DNA from: Nemertoderma westbladi | Lineage: Eukaryota; Xenacoelomorpha; Nemertodermatida; Nemertodermatidae | Length of the DNA stretch: 53,334 bases | Reading direction: 5' to 3' | Assembly (NCBI GenBank): GCA_032718475.1 | Contig: JAUCBJ010001021.1 | Location: 1 to 53,334 of the forward strand | Shown: positions 11,428 through 22,227 of the stretch, in pieces | How positions within the stretch are numbered: position 1 is the stretch's first letter | Layout: every line of letters starts with the position of its first letter | The notes under the pieces: generated by a model | Told to the model about the DNA's origin: nothing | Database searches by the model: none | What the model saw: the letters and a program-made list of their open reading frames with translations, nothing else | Position numbers and translations under genes: made by a program

Positions 11428-13734
11428 GTTGATAGGATCTAGTCCAGATGTGCTTTGGTTCAATTTGGCTATTGAAAAAAATCCACAGAGGGTCGTGCCC
11501 TTAATTATTTCTAGGATATGGGCTTGTTGAACGATCTGCTCTGTAGCTATGGTAACTCAATGGAAGAGATATCACATGGTTTGTGAAACTTCCTGATTCG
11601 TATCCTGGTTAATAATGTATGTTATGTTAAATGTATGTTATATTAGATAGGATTGTAGTTTAGGAATGTTGTATGATATGGGATGAGACTTTATTAATGA
11701 TATATGGGATATGGTATGGAAAAGTACTTCAGGTAAGTTGTACGGGATTTTGCATAGGGTAGGGAGAATTTAGTAGGAGCATAGATATATCTAATGGAAT
11801 GGGATGTAAGTTTAGGGATGTTGAGTGGATGGGATTTATGGATGGGGTTTATGGATGGCACTTCTGGAGTGTTTGTATGATGGAATTTAACTTGGGGATG
11901 TATGAAAGCGAGTGACCGCTCCACCCGCTAGCTGGTTAGAGTGATGGCATTTTAGGAATGAAATATAAACCTACATCAAAATATTTTCTATTCATGAACA
12001 TTACCGACCCGGACAGATGGGTGGCGATTACTGGGTTAACTGCTATTAACATTAACTTGTTATTTATTTGCACCATAGATGGTAATTATATACTATCAAG
12101 ATATATTTTTCTGAGCAAAGTTCTTGTTAATAAGAAAAGCAATTAATTAGCCTTAATTAGGGTACCACCATATGGCCAATTGCCTCTAATTATCTCTCAT
12201 TTAATATGTCGGTTCGTACCATACAAACGTTGCAATGTAAGTTAAACTCTATGCAGAGGGGATGATGTTAATATTGCTTCTATTTCTTATACATCATTTT
12301 GCATGTCTCTATAATTTCCTTTAACACTCTACCATGACAGCAGCTTAGTAACAAAAAACTCAAGCAGGTACGCAAAAATTTTAATAACAAATTCTACATG
12401 AATTTTGGTTGCGCAGAAGACTGTATATTTTTATGTGGCGTTTCGACAACGGGTCCACTGAAAAATAGCCGTTTTGAAAATTTAAAGTCGAATTTCACCG
12501 ATTTCAACTCGTCGAGTATGCACCAACTTTTTTATTTGGGCTATTCAGTCATTTGAGCAACATATTTGAGCCTCAGAATCTTTTTCAAATATCGCCAATC
12601 TCCGACATACGTCGCCAAAGTTTGTTAGTCCGGCAAAAAAAAACGCACAAATTCGTCTAAAAGAGTAAATTATTTGGTTGCAGAATAATATGATTCAACT
12701 AGAAAGGCCAGCAAGCTGGCTATAAGGAGACCGTCTATAACTCTATAGACAAACGTAGTGTTAGTTGGGTCCTTCCCCATTCATTATTATTAACCAACTC
12801 CCTTGCGAACTTGAAATTCTTCATAGGGTAGCATTAGTGTGTGTTAAATATTTTATACAAGCTGATAGCCTTCTCAGTCAAGGTATGAGCGACTGTGAAT
12901 ATTATTACTAATTCCAGGTGAATGATTTTAGTAATAATGTAGGCCTTCAACTTTAGTACTGCAATCATTGGTGTAATTAGAATTATGAGAGGGAAACGTA
13001 TAGGTATTTTTGTTTCAGCTAATGGTATATGTCTGTGTTGTGTATGTAGTAATGGTGAAGATTTACATCCCGCGTGCTTGCACGCCACTAGTTTATTACT
13101 GTAATAATTCTTCACTGACCCCCAGTGGTAGAGTCCTTCGTTATTGAGGCCTCCTTAAGAGAAGCAATGATTTACCATCATACCCTCAATATCATGAATA
13201 TGTTAGGGATATGTTTATATGAGGGTGCGATTTCGAAATGAACATTCTTTTTAAAACGCTTATATAAAAAATTTAAAGGCAAAATCGAAAATTCCGACTT
13301 CATTTTAACAAACACGGTGAGTTGAACTAGTTGTGTTTCAAATTCCAAGCAATATGATAAAGATTTGTAGAAAAAATTTGGGGGGGGGGGGGCGGTCCGT
13401 GTCATCAGAAACAGAAAATGACACTATATTACAGGTAGGTCATCATGGTGTATATTAAATTAATATTTTGTTAAAAAAGATGATAATGCAGATAAGCAGA
13501 AGACGCTGACATGTAAATTGTGCCGAGTAGCAGATACTGCTCAAAGGCACCAAGTTTACAATGGCAAAGTGATATTAGATATATATTATTAAACAGAGTT
13601 GGTCTGAGTTATTAATATTGCACACAAGAATTAAATTTTTGTATTCGGTGAAAGGAATACATTACAGATCCAATCCTAGTGAAAGATAAGCATTCTCCAC
13701 TAATTGAATACCAAATGAACCCCAAATGAGATGA
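11428..13734. other. Intronic sequence without a recognised gene
   Basis: AT-rich. It contains one Helitron-like 3' end (12697) and a run of 13 G (13380-13392). Short frames are scattered, and none carries a domain. Confidence 0.5.
12697..12760 (-). mobile_element. Helitron-like 3' terminus
   Basis: On the minus strand the sequence reads GCCAGCTTGCTGGCCTTTCTAG followed by T: a short hairpin (CCAGC/GCTGG) a few bases before CTAG|T. Helitron 3' ends typically show a hairpin followed by CTRR inserted before T. The same end occurs at 25184 (minus) and 45698 (plus). The rest of this copy is diverged. Confidence 0.5.
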
Positions 13735-15000
13735 TTTCTCCCCAAAAAAATTATTTAGCACCAAATATATTTTTTTGTAGCACCAATTTACATCTCCCAA
13801 TTTCGAATATCACTCTTACATAAAACAATTATTCATCCCCCAAAAACAAGAATTCATCACCAAAAACAATTATTCACACCAAACCCCCCCCCCCCCCCCC
13901 CAAAAAAAAAAAAACAATTATTCATACCCCAGAAACAATTATTCAAGGTCCCTAAAATAATTACTTGTCAACCAAAAACAATTCTTCCAGCACCAAATAT
14001 TTCATGGAAAATATAATTATACAAATTCATTCATTATTTATTTCCATAAATCAAACAAAATGTTTAATCATATTATACCGACGATCCTCGGGTGAGTACA
14101 AAACAAAAACCAAAGACCCAATTATAAAGACCTGCAAAATCTTGTAACATGTGTTAATTTCGATTATTGTTTGGTTCCCTCAACAAGCCTCTGGAACCTG
14201 CTCCTTTACTAACCTGCTCCTTTAAATGGAAATGGGACCTAACACTCTTTGGGACCTACCGCTCTTTGGGACCTAACGCTCTTTGGGACCTACCGCTCTT
14301 TGGGACCTAACGCTCTTTGGGACCTGACGCTCTTTGGGACCTACCGCTCTTTGGGACCTACCGCTCTTTGGGACCTAACGCTCTTTGGGACCTGACGCTC
14401 TTTGGGACCTACCGCTCTTTGGGAACTAACGCTCTTTGGGAACTAACGCTCTTTGGGAACTAACGCTCTTTGGGAACTAATGCGACTTTACTTCTTTGTT
14501 TTGTACAGAACGGGCAGTAAAGTCTTGGGTCTTTGTTTTGTACAGAACGGGCAGTAAAGTCTTGGGTCTTTGGTGATTATTTTGTACTCACCCGACGATT
14601 CTCTTAACACTAGTCTGCAACTGAGAGTCTGTAACTAAGAGTCTGTTTATTTTGGTAGAATAATTGATTATTTTGGGGGAATAAGCATTTATTTTGGGGG
14701 AATATGTATTTATTTTGGGGAAAATTATGCTTATATTTTGGGGGAATATTATGTATTTATTTTCTGGAATTATGTATTTATTTTGGGGGATTATGTATAT
14801 ATTTTGGGAAAATTTGTATTTATTTTGGGAATATTTGTATATATTTTGGGAAAATTTGTATTTATATTGTGGTTTTTTCATTTATTTTGGTGTGAATAAT
14901 TGGTTTTGGGGAGCATTTATTTATTTTGGTGTTGAATAGTTGTTTGGTTAACATTATTTAAATTGGTGTAATATAATTTTTTCGGTTAAATTTTCATCAA
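13735..15000. repeat. Fold-back repeat: AT-rich inverted arms around a 17-bp array
   Basis: The left arm (about 13735-14120) is built of CCAAAAACAATTATTCA-type units and ends with a phrase containing CGGGTGAGTACAAAAC and CAAAGACCC. The right arm (about 14500-15000) carries the reverse complement: GGGTCTTTG and TTTGTACTCACCCG, then ATTTATTTTGGGGGAATA-type units. Between them lies the 17-bp array. The left arm includes a run of 18 C (13884-13901). No transposase is seen. It could be a fold-back or MITE-like element, or nested repeats that became inverted. Confidence 0.65.
14234..14480 (+). repeat. 17-bp minisatellite (GGGACCTAACGCTCTTT)
   Basis: About 14.5 head-to-tail copies with single-base variants (CTACCG, CTGACG). 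The last four carry GGGAACTAACG. It lies at the centre of the fold-back structure. A phrase of about 39 bp (TTTGTTTTGTACAGAACGGG...) is duplicated directly after it, near 14493 and 14532. Confidence 0.93.
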
Positions 15001-15504
15001 TTTTGGTGTCACTTTAATTGGTAGCCATAAGCTTAACTAGTTTGTTTCCACAGGCATGACATCAGATATACTGAGCCCCTGTGGTGTAACGACTACAAAA
15101 AAACTGGGTAACAAAATACAATGTAGAGACTTGTTGGAAGCTCGACAGACGTGTATATAAAAATAATTGAGTCACATGCTCTCTAGTCTGATTATGACTG
15201 TATCTTCCAAATCTATAGCTTTGGATAAAATTAGCAGAAAAGTAAATTGCTGATTACAAAAAATAACCAACACCAGGTTGCTTTTATTGAGGCGGTTTCC
15301 TATACATTGTATACAGGGGGTTGTGTACAATAAAATTGTTACAGGTAAGCAAAATAATAGAATGCATGTAAATTCAGCCATTGTGTTAGTCATGGTCTCA
15401 TGGAAAAGGAAAAGGGAGTTAAACAAAATCTGATATTAGTTTGTTATAGTTTATATAGAGGAATAAAAGGGCGACACCCTTTTATAATTTGTGCTTTAAG
15501 CAAC

Positions 15505-15721
15505 AAAGCCGCCTCCGCTTTACAGGACATTGCTTTCGCCGTGAGGACCAGGCAGTGCATAATCTTGTGCTTTGGCAGCCCCATGGAGAAAATAAGCATG
15601 GTGAACAGCCCATGACTTTCTTGAGACACCCTTTGAGGGACACTGGCCTTGAAGATGCGGACAATAGGATAGCATCTCAATATGCGGTTTCAAAGAAACA
15701 GGCCGATTATAGTAGTAGTAT
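15505..15721 (+). mobile_element. LINE fragment: RT C-terminal tail
   Basis: Plus-strand frame with FTGHCFRREDQAVHNLVLWQ, then HGENKHGEQPMTFLRHPLRD and TGLEDAD. It matches the copies at 11173 and 18769 and ends in a TAGTAGTAG tail at about 15711-15721. It is a dead 5'-truncated copy. Confidence 0.8.
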
Positions 15722-16250
15722 ATTACTGTAAGATTTTTACAAGTTAGTTTACTTATATTTACAATGTACTACTCAATATAATTGGTGGCCCATAGTGAGT
15801 ATAGAAATAGTATAGGCTACGATGAGATTAGATTAGGGTAACGTTTTACCTACATTTTAGGTAGATACTCTGACTATAATGTGATAGTGTGGAATGCTTG
15901 GGATCAGATAGTATCTGGTAGAAATAGTATCATGGGAAATAAGATATTAGATTAGCTGGAATAATGATGAAGGATTTAGGCCGTAATATAGAGCAGACTG
16001 TTCATCATAATTTTTTATGAGTATTTTTTAATTTAATATTTATTGCAGATATGTATACTTGTCCATATAGACATCCATAAACTAATTTATATTATACATT
16101 ATTACTCTACTCATCAACGTTAAAATGACTCATAAATTTTAGAGATAAACAAACGTTACGGATATGTAAAGAATAATGTTTGGACGCACACACTATTAAA
16201 TAAGCTACTAATTGAATATCTTCTAATGATCTATAGTATACACGAAGTGG
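15722..16250. other. No gene recognised
   Basis: AT-rich intronic sequence with no domain-bearing frame and no strong repeat. Confidence 0.5.
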
Positions 16251-17990
16251 GGCCTTCGCGCAGCACGTGACTTAAATTTAATTTAAGTACTAATTCGAAA
16301 GTATTACTGTATTAGCAAATTTTAAGCAGATTTCGCCTAATCACTTTTTACCTCTTTCATTTCTATTCAGACATTTCTGACTCTAGCGGTATAGTGAGAA
16401 CTGAAGATGGATTAGGGTCTCCAGCCCCACAAAGACACAGCCTATGGATGAATAGTACATACGTACATCGGCCAAGTTTCATCTTGAATAACGGATAACG
16501 AAATGAGAGACGGATCTCACTTTCAGAAATTTCGTCGTATAGCGGCAGACCGATTAAATCTCCCCCCCCCCCCCCCCCCACAAAGACGCAGCATGTGGTC
16601 CAGAATATATGGCAAGATTCAGCTTAAACTGATTAAAATCAATGAGACGGGAGAATCTATTCACTTTCAGGCATAAAGTAGTCCTATAGCGGGTGACTGT
16701 TGAACTGATTTTCAACAAAACAAATTTTCAACTTGGCAGCTTTAAATTCGACAAAGTTATAAGCATGTCAATATCATAACGACGACAACGATTTCACTTT
16801 CAGACATTTGGCCCTCTAGCGGCAGACTGGAGAACTGCAGATGGATTCGCCTCCTTTGAAAGTCACAGCTAATGGTCTAATACATATCTGCCAAGTTTCA
16901 GCTTAAACGGATTAAAAGCAAAGAAATGGGAGGGCATTTAATGTTTAGACATGTGGCCCTCTAGCGGGAGACCATTGCACTGATGGTGTCTGAAAGTCTC
17001 TCAAAAATCTCAACTTTAGCTCATATTGATACCTACAAATTTTCAACTTGGCAGCTTTAAATCCGACAAAGTTATTAGCATGTCAAAATCGTAACGACGA
17101 CAACGATTTCACTTTCAGACCTTTGGCCCTCTAGCGGCAGACTGGAGAACTGCAGATGGATTCGCCTCCTTTGAAAGTCACAGCTAATGGTCTAATACAT
17201 ATCTGCCAAGTTTCAGCTTAAACGGATTAAAAGCAAAGAAATGGGAGGGCATTTAATGTTTAGACATGTGGCCCTCTAGCGGCAGACTGGAGAACTGCAG
17301 ATGGATTCGCCTCCTTTGAAAGTCACAGCTAATGGTCTAATACATATCTGCCAAGTTTCAGCTTAAACGGATTAAAAGCAAAGAAATGGGAGGGCATTTA
17401 ATGTTTAGACATGTGGCCCTCTAGCGGGAGACCATTGCACTGATGGTGTCTGAAAGTCTCTCAAAAATCTCAACTTTAGCTCATATTGATACCTACAAAT
17501 TTTCAACTTGGCAGCTTTAAATCCGACACAGTTATTAGCATGTCAAAATCGTAACGACGACAACGATTTCACTTTCAGACCTTTGGCCCTCTAGCGGCAG
17601 ACTGGAGAACTGCAGATGGATTCGCCTCCTTTGAAAGTCACAGCTAATGGTCTAATACATATCTGCCAAGTTTCAGCTTAAACGGATTAAAAGCAAAGAA
17701 ATGGGAGGGCATTTAATGTTTAGACATGTGGCCCTCTAGCGGGAGACCATTGCACTGATGGTGTCTGAAAGTCTCTCAAAAATCTCAACTTTTGCTCATA
17801 TTGATACCTACAAATTTTCAACTTGGCAGCTTTAAATCCGACAAAGTTATTAGCATGTCAAAATCGTAACGACGACGACGACGACAACGACGACGACGAC
17901 AACGACGACGACGACAACGACGACGACGACGACGACGACAACGACGACGACGACAACTATTTGCATAAATTGACCCACCCCCTAACAGTG
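16251..17990. repeat. Satellite-like composite array ending in a GACGAC tract
   Basis: It opens with GTGGGGCCTTCGCGCAGCACG, a phrase also found at 51520 and 53255. A degenerate part follows, with a run of 18 C at 16562-16579. From about 16790 two unit types alternate. One centres on CCTCTAGCGGCAGACTGGAG and the other on CCTCTAGCGGGAGACCATTG. They repeat roughly every 310 bp, with one unit of the first type duplicated on its own near 17270. The array closes in an imperfect (GAC)n tract (about 17868-17955). The tract and the following ACCCACCCCCTAACAGTGTC are matched in inverted orientation at 49815-50030. Confidence 0.8.
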
Positions 17991-18019
17991 TCAATTCGCT
18001 AAGGCTCCGCCAACTTCGT

Positions 18020-18322
18020 GATACTGCCCATAGGCTCCTCTGCTCATTGGAGCAGGTTGCTTCTAGTGTTGGTCTTTTTGTAAATACCAAGAAGACCAAA
18101 ATCATCACAGTCAACCTACACAGCCCACAAGAAATGTCGGATCTCAAGGGCATAAGCTCTAAGGATGGCTTGCTTGAGCACGTGGATGACTTCTGCTACT
18201 CGGGATCATGGATCAGAAAGCCAGGTGAAGACCAAGATCGGTATGTAAGGGGAAGGCATGGGCAGCGTTAGATAGTCTGTCTAGGATTTGGAAGTCCCAT
18301 AAAATAAAAGGAACCTTAAGGT
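18020..18322 (+). mobile_element. LINE RT fragment, 5' part, interrupted by the hammerhead element
   Basis: The plus-strand frame reads HRLLCSLEQVASSVGLFVNT, then KKTKIITVNL and CYSGSWI, a typical LINE reverse-transcriptase stretch between palm and thumb. It stops being LINE-like at 18334, where a 422-bp insertion begins. The same LINE resumes after 18768. Confidence 0.8.
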
Positions 18323-18334
18323 TCGATTATTTAT
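18323..18334. repeat. 12-bp target-site duplication, left copy
   Basis: TCGATTATTTAT here and again at 18757-18768 brackets the inverted hammerhead element. Both flanks are LINE sequence. Confidence 0.8.
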
Positions 18335-18400
18335 AGATGTAATATTATGGTTTTGTTCAGAAATGGAAAAATTAGAAAGCGCGTCACCGGGGGTTGAACC

Positions 18401-18446
18401 AGTGCTATACGTACGTTTCAGCCTATCATGCCTCATCAGTAGCGCT
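18401..18446 (-). ncRNA. Hammerhead ribozyme, copy A
   Basis: The minus strand reads stem I AGCGCTA, core CTGATGA, stem II GGC...GGCT, core GAAA, a tiny stem III (ACGT/ACGT), a GTA cleavage triplet and stem I' TAGCACT. Stem I has one mismatch. All core residues needed for a hammerhead are present. Predicted cleavage lies between 18408 and 18407. Confidence 0.8.
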
Positions 18447-18607
18447 AACCAGTTCAGCCACTTGTCCCTGACATTCTCTATCCCACCTAATCCACTTCTA
18501 TTGAACAGGCAGTCTTAAGTTGTTGGATATGAAACTTAAGACTGTCTGTTCAATAGATGTGGATTAGGTGGGATAGTGAATGTCAGGGACAAGTGGCTGA
18601 ACTGGTT

Positions 18608-18653
18608 AGCGCTACTGATGAGGCCTGATGGGCTGAAACGTAGGTATAGCGCT
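18608..18653 (+). ncRNA. Hammerhead ribozyme, copy B (best-paired)
   Basis: Stem I AGCGCTA (18608-18614) pairs fully with TAGCGCT (18647-18653). The core CTGATGA is at 18615-18621. Stem II GGCC/GGCT is closed by a five-base loop, GAAA is at 18635-18638 and the GTA triplet is at 18644-18646. Predicted cleavage is after 18646. Stem III is only two to three base pairs, as in retroelement hammerheads thought to act best as dimers. Confidence 0.85.
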
Positions 18654-18756
18654 GGTTCAACACCCAGTGACGCACTTTCTCATTTTTCCATTTCTGAACA
18701 GAACCATAATATTACATCTTTAATTACAGTTGCATTAACAGCTCAACTCCAATTTA

Positions 18757-18768
18757 TCGATTATTTAT
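18757..18768. repeat. 12-bp target-site duplication, right copy
   Basis: TCGATTATTTAT, identical to 18323-18334. Confidence 0.8.
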
Positions 18769-19257
18769 GGCAGCAGTAGTACCAGTACATATATGGGAGT
18801 CCATGCTTGGCTCTAACTGCAGAGGATACCAAATCTCTGGATGGCACTTTCACAAGAATGCTGCGCCGGGTTCATTGTGTCAAGTATAATGAACACATCT
18901 CCAATCAGACTCTATACAACATTGCATGTGTTCCATTAGTCTCCCCTAGCTTGACATTTGAACAGAACCGCGTCCGCTTTGCAGGATATTGCTTTCACTG
19001 TGAGGGCCAGCCAGTGCATAATCTTTTGCTTTGGCGCACTCATGGAGCGAAGAAGCATGGTGGACAGCCCATGACATTCTTGAGACGCATCTTAAGGACA
19101 CTGGCCTTGATGATGCAGATGATCTAGCAAATTGCAAATGTCATGGGTGATAGGGAGTTGTGGCGGCGCAACTTTGTCGACTAGCCGACAGCATTCTTAA
19201 TATATATGTAATATATATATAATGCAGCTACAATGCAGTATGTCGATCGTAGTAGTA
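18769..19257 (+). mobile_element. LINE RT fragment, 3' part
   Basis: Continues the element begun at 18020: LTAEDTKSLDGTFTRMLRRV, then RVRFAGYCFHCEGQPVHNLL and GGQPMTFLRRIL. Frames are broken after that. The 3' end contains the GACAGCATT / AATGCAGCTACAATG words shared with the 11173 copy and a TAGTAGTA tail near 19250. Confidence 0.8.
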
Positions 19258-19676
19258 TACTCCCCATAGGAAACTCCAGTACACATTTAGTTACCTGAAA
19301 TGTATATGAGTAAACTATATATAAACTATATTAGTACCAGGTTATTTCAGAGCGAGAAGTTCAGGGAGGGACCGCTATGGACATAGTCGCCATACTTTCT
19401 GTGTAATTCCCCATTAATTGGTTATTCTGTTCTGTACATAGGTGTTGACCAAAGTGATATTTAGTCAGATTTCCATTATAAACTTACCGCATATTAAGTT
19501 AATTAATTGAAATACAGCATATAATTATGTAATATAGTTTAGCTGTTACCATTACCCTCATAATATTAACAATGAACGTACATTAACGTACAGCGAGTAC
19601 TGCTTTAATAAATATAATATTAAGATAACAACCCTAAACAAATATGGTTTTTATTTATTTTTAATCCCAAACTTAC

Positions 19677-20219
19677 CGGAGATTCGTCTCCTTCTATTAT
19701 CTCAACATCATCTATGTCGCTATCAGTCATCTCGTCCTCACAATCTATCGATTCATTAATCCCTAGTATAATTTCTTCTTGAGGCAAGTCAATCGGATGG
19801 GTATTATCGTTTAATAATTTGGATTCGTTAACATGATGGCCATTAGTTGACCCTGAGTGGCCATTACTTGGCCCTGAGTGGCCATTAGTTGACCCTGAGT
19901 GGCCATTACTTGACATTGGATGAGTATTACTTGATCCAGAATTGGCAATACCCGACGTTACTGGATGGATGTTATCCGAGTCTGATTGAGTTTTATTGAA
20001 GTCTGAATGGGAATGATTTGTATTTGAATGTGTATTATTGCAAATTAACTGTGATTTATTGGGCTGGGAATTACAACGGTGGGACACCGCAGTGGATCTC
20101 GTTTGAGCACCGGTTCCGACATTGGTACCGCTATTTGTTTCTGTTTCCAGCAAACAATCACCCCCAGAAATTAATGGTCCAACTGTATCTACTTTATCTT
20201 CTGTCCATTCGTTCCCCAT
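19677..20219 (-). CDS. TTC39: TTC39-like protein, exon 1 (N-terminal low-complexity region)
   Basis: 181 codons. An acceptor (TATTTCCAG|TTGAC, cut at 20224/20225) lies five bases before the ATG, so the upstream exon would be untranslated. The donor CCG|GTAAGT gives a phase-0 join to exon 2. The start MGNEWTED has Gly2 and Thr6, compatible with N-myristoylation, though that is only a motif guess. The region is rich in Asn, Ser, His and Thr. It has a direct repeat of STNGHSG/PSNGHSG (about residues 115-140) and an acidic end (DEMTDSDIDDVEIIEGDESP). Such variable N-termini precede the conserved domain in this family. Assignment to the gene rests on strand, phase and splice sites, not on similarity. 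Confidence 0.7.
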
Positions 20220-20225
20220 GTCAAC

Positions 20226-20918
20226 TGGAAATAGAAACAACAATTTAGATTAGGTAAAACTACCTTCCGCTTAGCAGCCTACACATAACCAAATCTTACA
20301 CCCGTACCAATCTCAATAAGTTGTAATGAATATGAAATCTGAAACTGAATCTGAACAGCTTTAAAATGAAATATATGACTTATATGTCAGTGTGAGGGTG
20401 AGCCTGGAATTCATCACGACCATAAAACAAGTATAATGATACGCATTTCAGGCCATTAACAAAAGTATCCAATAGTCCAGACTCTAGCCTGACCAGACGC
20501 AAAAATTCAACCACATATAAAATTTCACATAACATATATCCTGTTTTACATATGGAGTTGTACAATATTGTACTTTGTTAGCGAACTTAGCGAAGTTATT
20601 ATGCTACTCATTCCACTTCCCCAGCGTTCTTTATATAGCTAACACCCAGTCCCATACCAATAATAAACTAAGCAAGCCAAATTGTTCGCAAATTAACCCA
20701 ACCTTATAAGTCTGACGGAATCGCAGATTATTTGTCATTATTGTGTTATTATGAGAAATTATCGGTGCAGTTAATCAACCGCATTCGCATACTGCTCTCA
20801 GTAAACAAATTATCACCTAACTGTATTATTATAGTTCTTATTGTTTGGTTTTAGATGGTGCTGATGTGCTTTGGTACGATACTACCATCAAAGTGATCTA
20901 GTTATGTGATATCTTGCA
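20226..20918. other. Upstream region of the TTC39-like gene; no coding exon seen
   Basis: AT-rich. It begins with intron sequence upstream of exon 1 (acceptor AG at 20226-20225). The 5' untranslated exon and promoter were not located. Confidence 0.4.
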
Positions 20919-20930
20919 CTTAACATTCAT

Positions 20931-21110
20931 GATGTAATATAAAGGTTTTTGTTCAGAAAGGGAAAAAATGAGGAAGCAGGTCACCGGGGTTTGAACCAGC
21001 GCTATAAGTACTTATCGACCTATCAGGCCTCATCAGTAGCGCTAACCATTTCAGCGACTTGCCCCTGACACTGGCTCTCCCACCTAATTCAATTCCATTG
21101 AACAGGCAGT
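20931..21110 (-). mobile_element. Single tRNA-like hammerhead retroelement (about 180 bp)
   Basis: Same family as the arms at 18335-18719, in one copy, from GATGTAATATAAAGG to GAACAGGCAGT. Flanked on both sides by CTTAACATTCAT (20919-20930 and 21111-21122). Part of that word (CTTAA) may belong to the element, so the true duplication is 7-12 bp. It shows that the monomer moves on its own. Confidence 0.8.
20998..21043 (-). ncRNA. Hammerhead ribozyme, copy C (probably inactive)
   Basis: Stem I (AGCGCTA/TAGCGCT) is perfect and CTGATGA is intact. The second core element reads GATA instead of GAAA (plus strand 21013-21016), and the cleavage triplet is TTA. The core change should abolish activity. 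Confidence 0.75.
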
Positions 21111-21122
21111 CTTAACATTCAT

Positions 21123-22227
21123 ACAGTATAACACCTATCTACCCAGACCTATCAAGTGACAATGACCCGGTCGCGGTCACCCATAGCGAGACCTGTCGTG
21201 TCTCGGAACAACCTTAAGTTTTCTCAATCCGAATTTAACATAAATATTGTTAATAGGCTTACTTTACTAACCTAACATTGAAGGCGAAGCCATTCTGCAA
21301 GTATAACTCTACAGCCCCTGATAAGAGTTCAGCGATGTCCAACAAACTCGAAAGTCCACCGCTTCCCCAATCGATACAGAAATCTGTTTAATTAGGTTAT
21401 CGTCGTCCCATTACATTAACAGCAAAACAGCATCACACAATAATATAAAATTATATAATATCTTATTTTATATAAAACTTACGGTATGAAACAGCACAAT
21501 GATACTATATAGTGAATCGTTTAATTTATGACTTTTTTTAACATTAACAATAAAATTGAACCTTTACATTAAGCAATCTTGAAGTAGGTTAAATATAATT
21601 TTTTAAAAGTCAGTGTTGTTATTTATAAATAATGCTAACATTAAAAATAGTTAGTGAGACACTGTAGGATATTTGATGCCAACTTGATGACAGTAGGTAT
21701 GTACATGTAGTATGTATTACATTAGTAAGTATGTGCGTACTGTGCGAAATATGTTCAACCAGCTTTTTACTTATATAACAACATACGACACAATCGGTTC
21801 TATGTTGTATACATAAGTGTTGTGTTAATTCCACATCGGGGCCTCTGAAGGGTATTAATTAGCTCACAGCAGCAGTTACACAGCAAGTGCAATAGTGCTT
21901 GTAGCACAAGTATAGTGGCAACACATGTCATTGCCTACTATTGATTATTTTTGTTACAACAACAACAGCAGGACTACTAATGTAGGAGGTCTTCCTTCTT
22001 TCAAACTATGCTCCACACTGTTATGTTATCGGTGAACTGGAAACAAGAATCGAAACTCCATAGGCGACCTCAAGGTTCCCTCTCTTGACTATTCCCTGTA
22101 AGCTGTAAGGAAAGGGACGAGGCCCCTTTTATTCCAAGGTTGAATACTTTGATAAACCCCATTTTTACTCACTCGGACTAATAAAGGTTTCCATTACAGC
22201 TGTATGAGCTGAGACCGATTCCTTAAG
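21123..22227. other. No gene recognised
   Basis: Mixed AT-rich sequence without a domain-bearing frame or strong repeat. Confidence 0.5.

Larger units (their letters stand above)
18335..18756. mobile_element. Inverted head-to-head pair of tRNA-like hammerhead retroelements
   Basis: Two 187-bp arms (18335-18521 and 18533-18719) are near-perfect reverse complements around an 11-nt spacer, followed by a unique 37-bp tail. A perfect 12-bp duplication flanks the whole. Each arm holds A-box-like and B-box-like words (TGGCTGAACTGG and GGTTCAACCCC) with a hammerhead ribozyme core between them. A single-unit copy with its own duplication is at 20931. Hammerhead ribozymes are known in Penelope-like elements and in some SINEs and retrozymes. 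No RT for this element lies in the window, so it appears non-autonomous. Confidence 0.8.
9134..19676 (-). other. Intron 1 of the TTC39-like gene (10.5 kb, repeat-filled)
   Basis: Bounded by CCG|GTAAGT (19677|19676) and GATGCAG|ATG (9134|9133), phase 0 on both sides. It holds a run of 19 C (9354-9372), a TTA/ATT microsatellite (about 10043-10068), LINE 3' fragments (11173, 15505 and 18020 onwards), a Helitron-like end (12697), a run of 13 G (13380-13392), a fold-back repeat (13735-15000), a satellite-like array (about 16250-17990) and the inverted hammerhead element (18335-18756). No further coding exon was recognised in it. A small exon hidden among the repeats cannot be excluded. Confidence 0.75.

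Noticed and set aside
14234-14480. Possible CRISPR array
   Set aside because: The units are contiguous 17-bp tandem repeats without unique spacers, in a eukaryotic setting. Other minisatellites were rejected for the same reason.
15172-15426. 84-codon minus-strand hydrophobic frame
   Set aside because: No conserved motif, AT-rich intronic setting, and no splice sites to join it to the TTC39-like exons.
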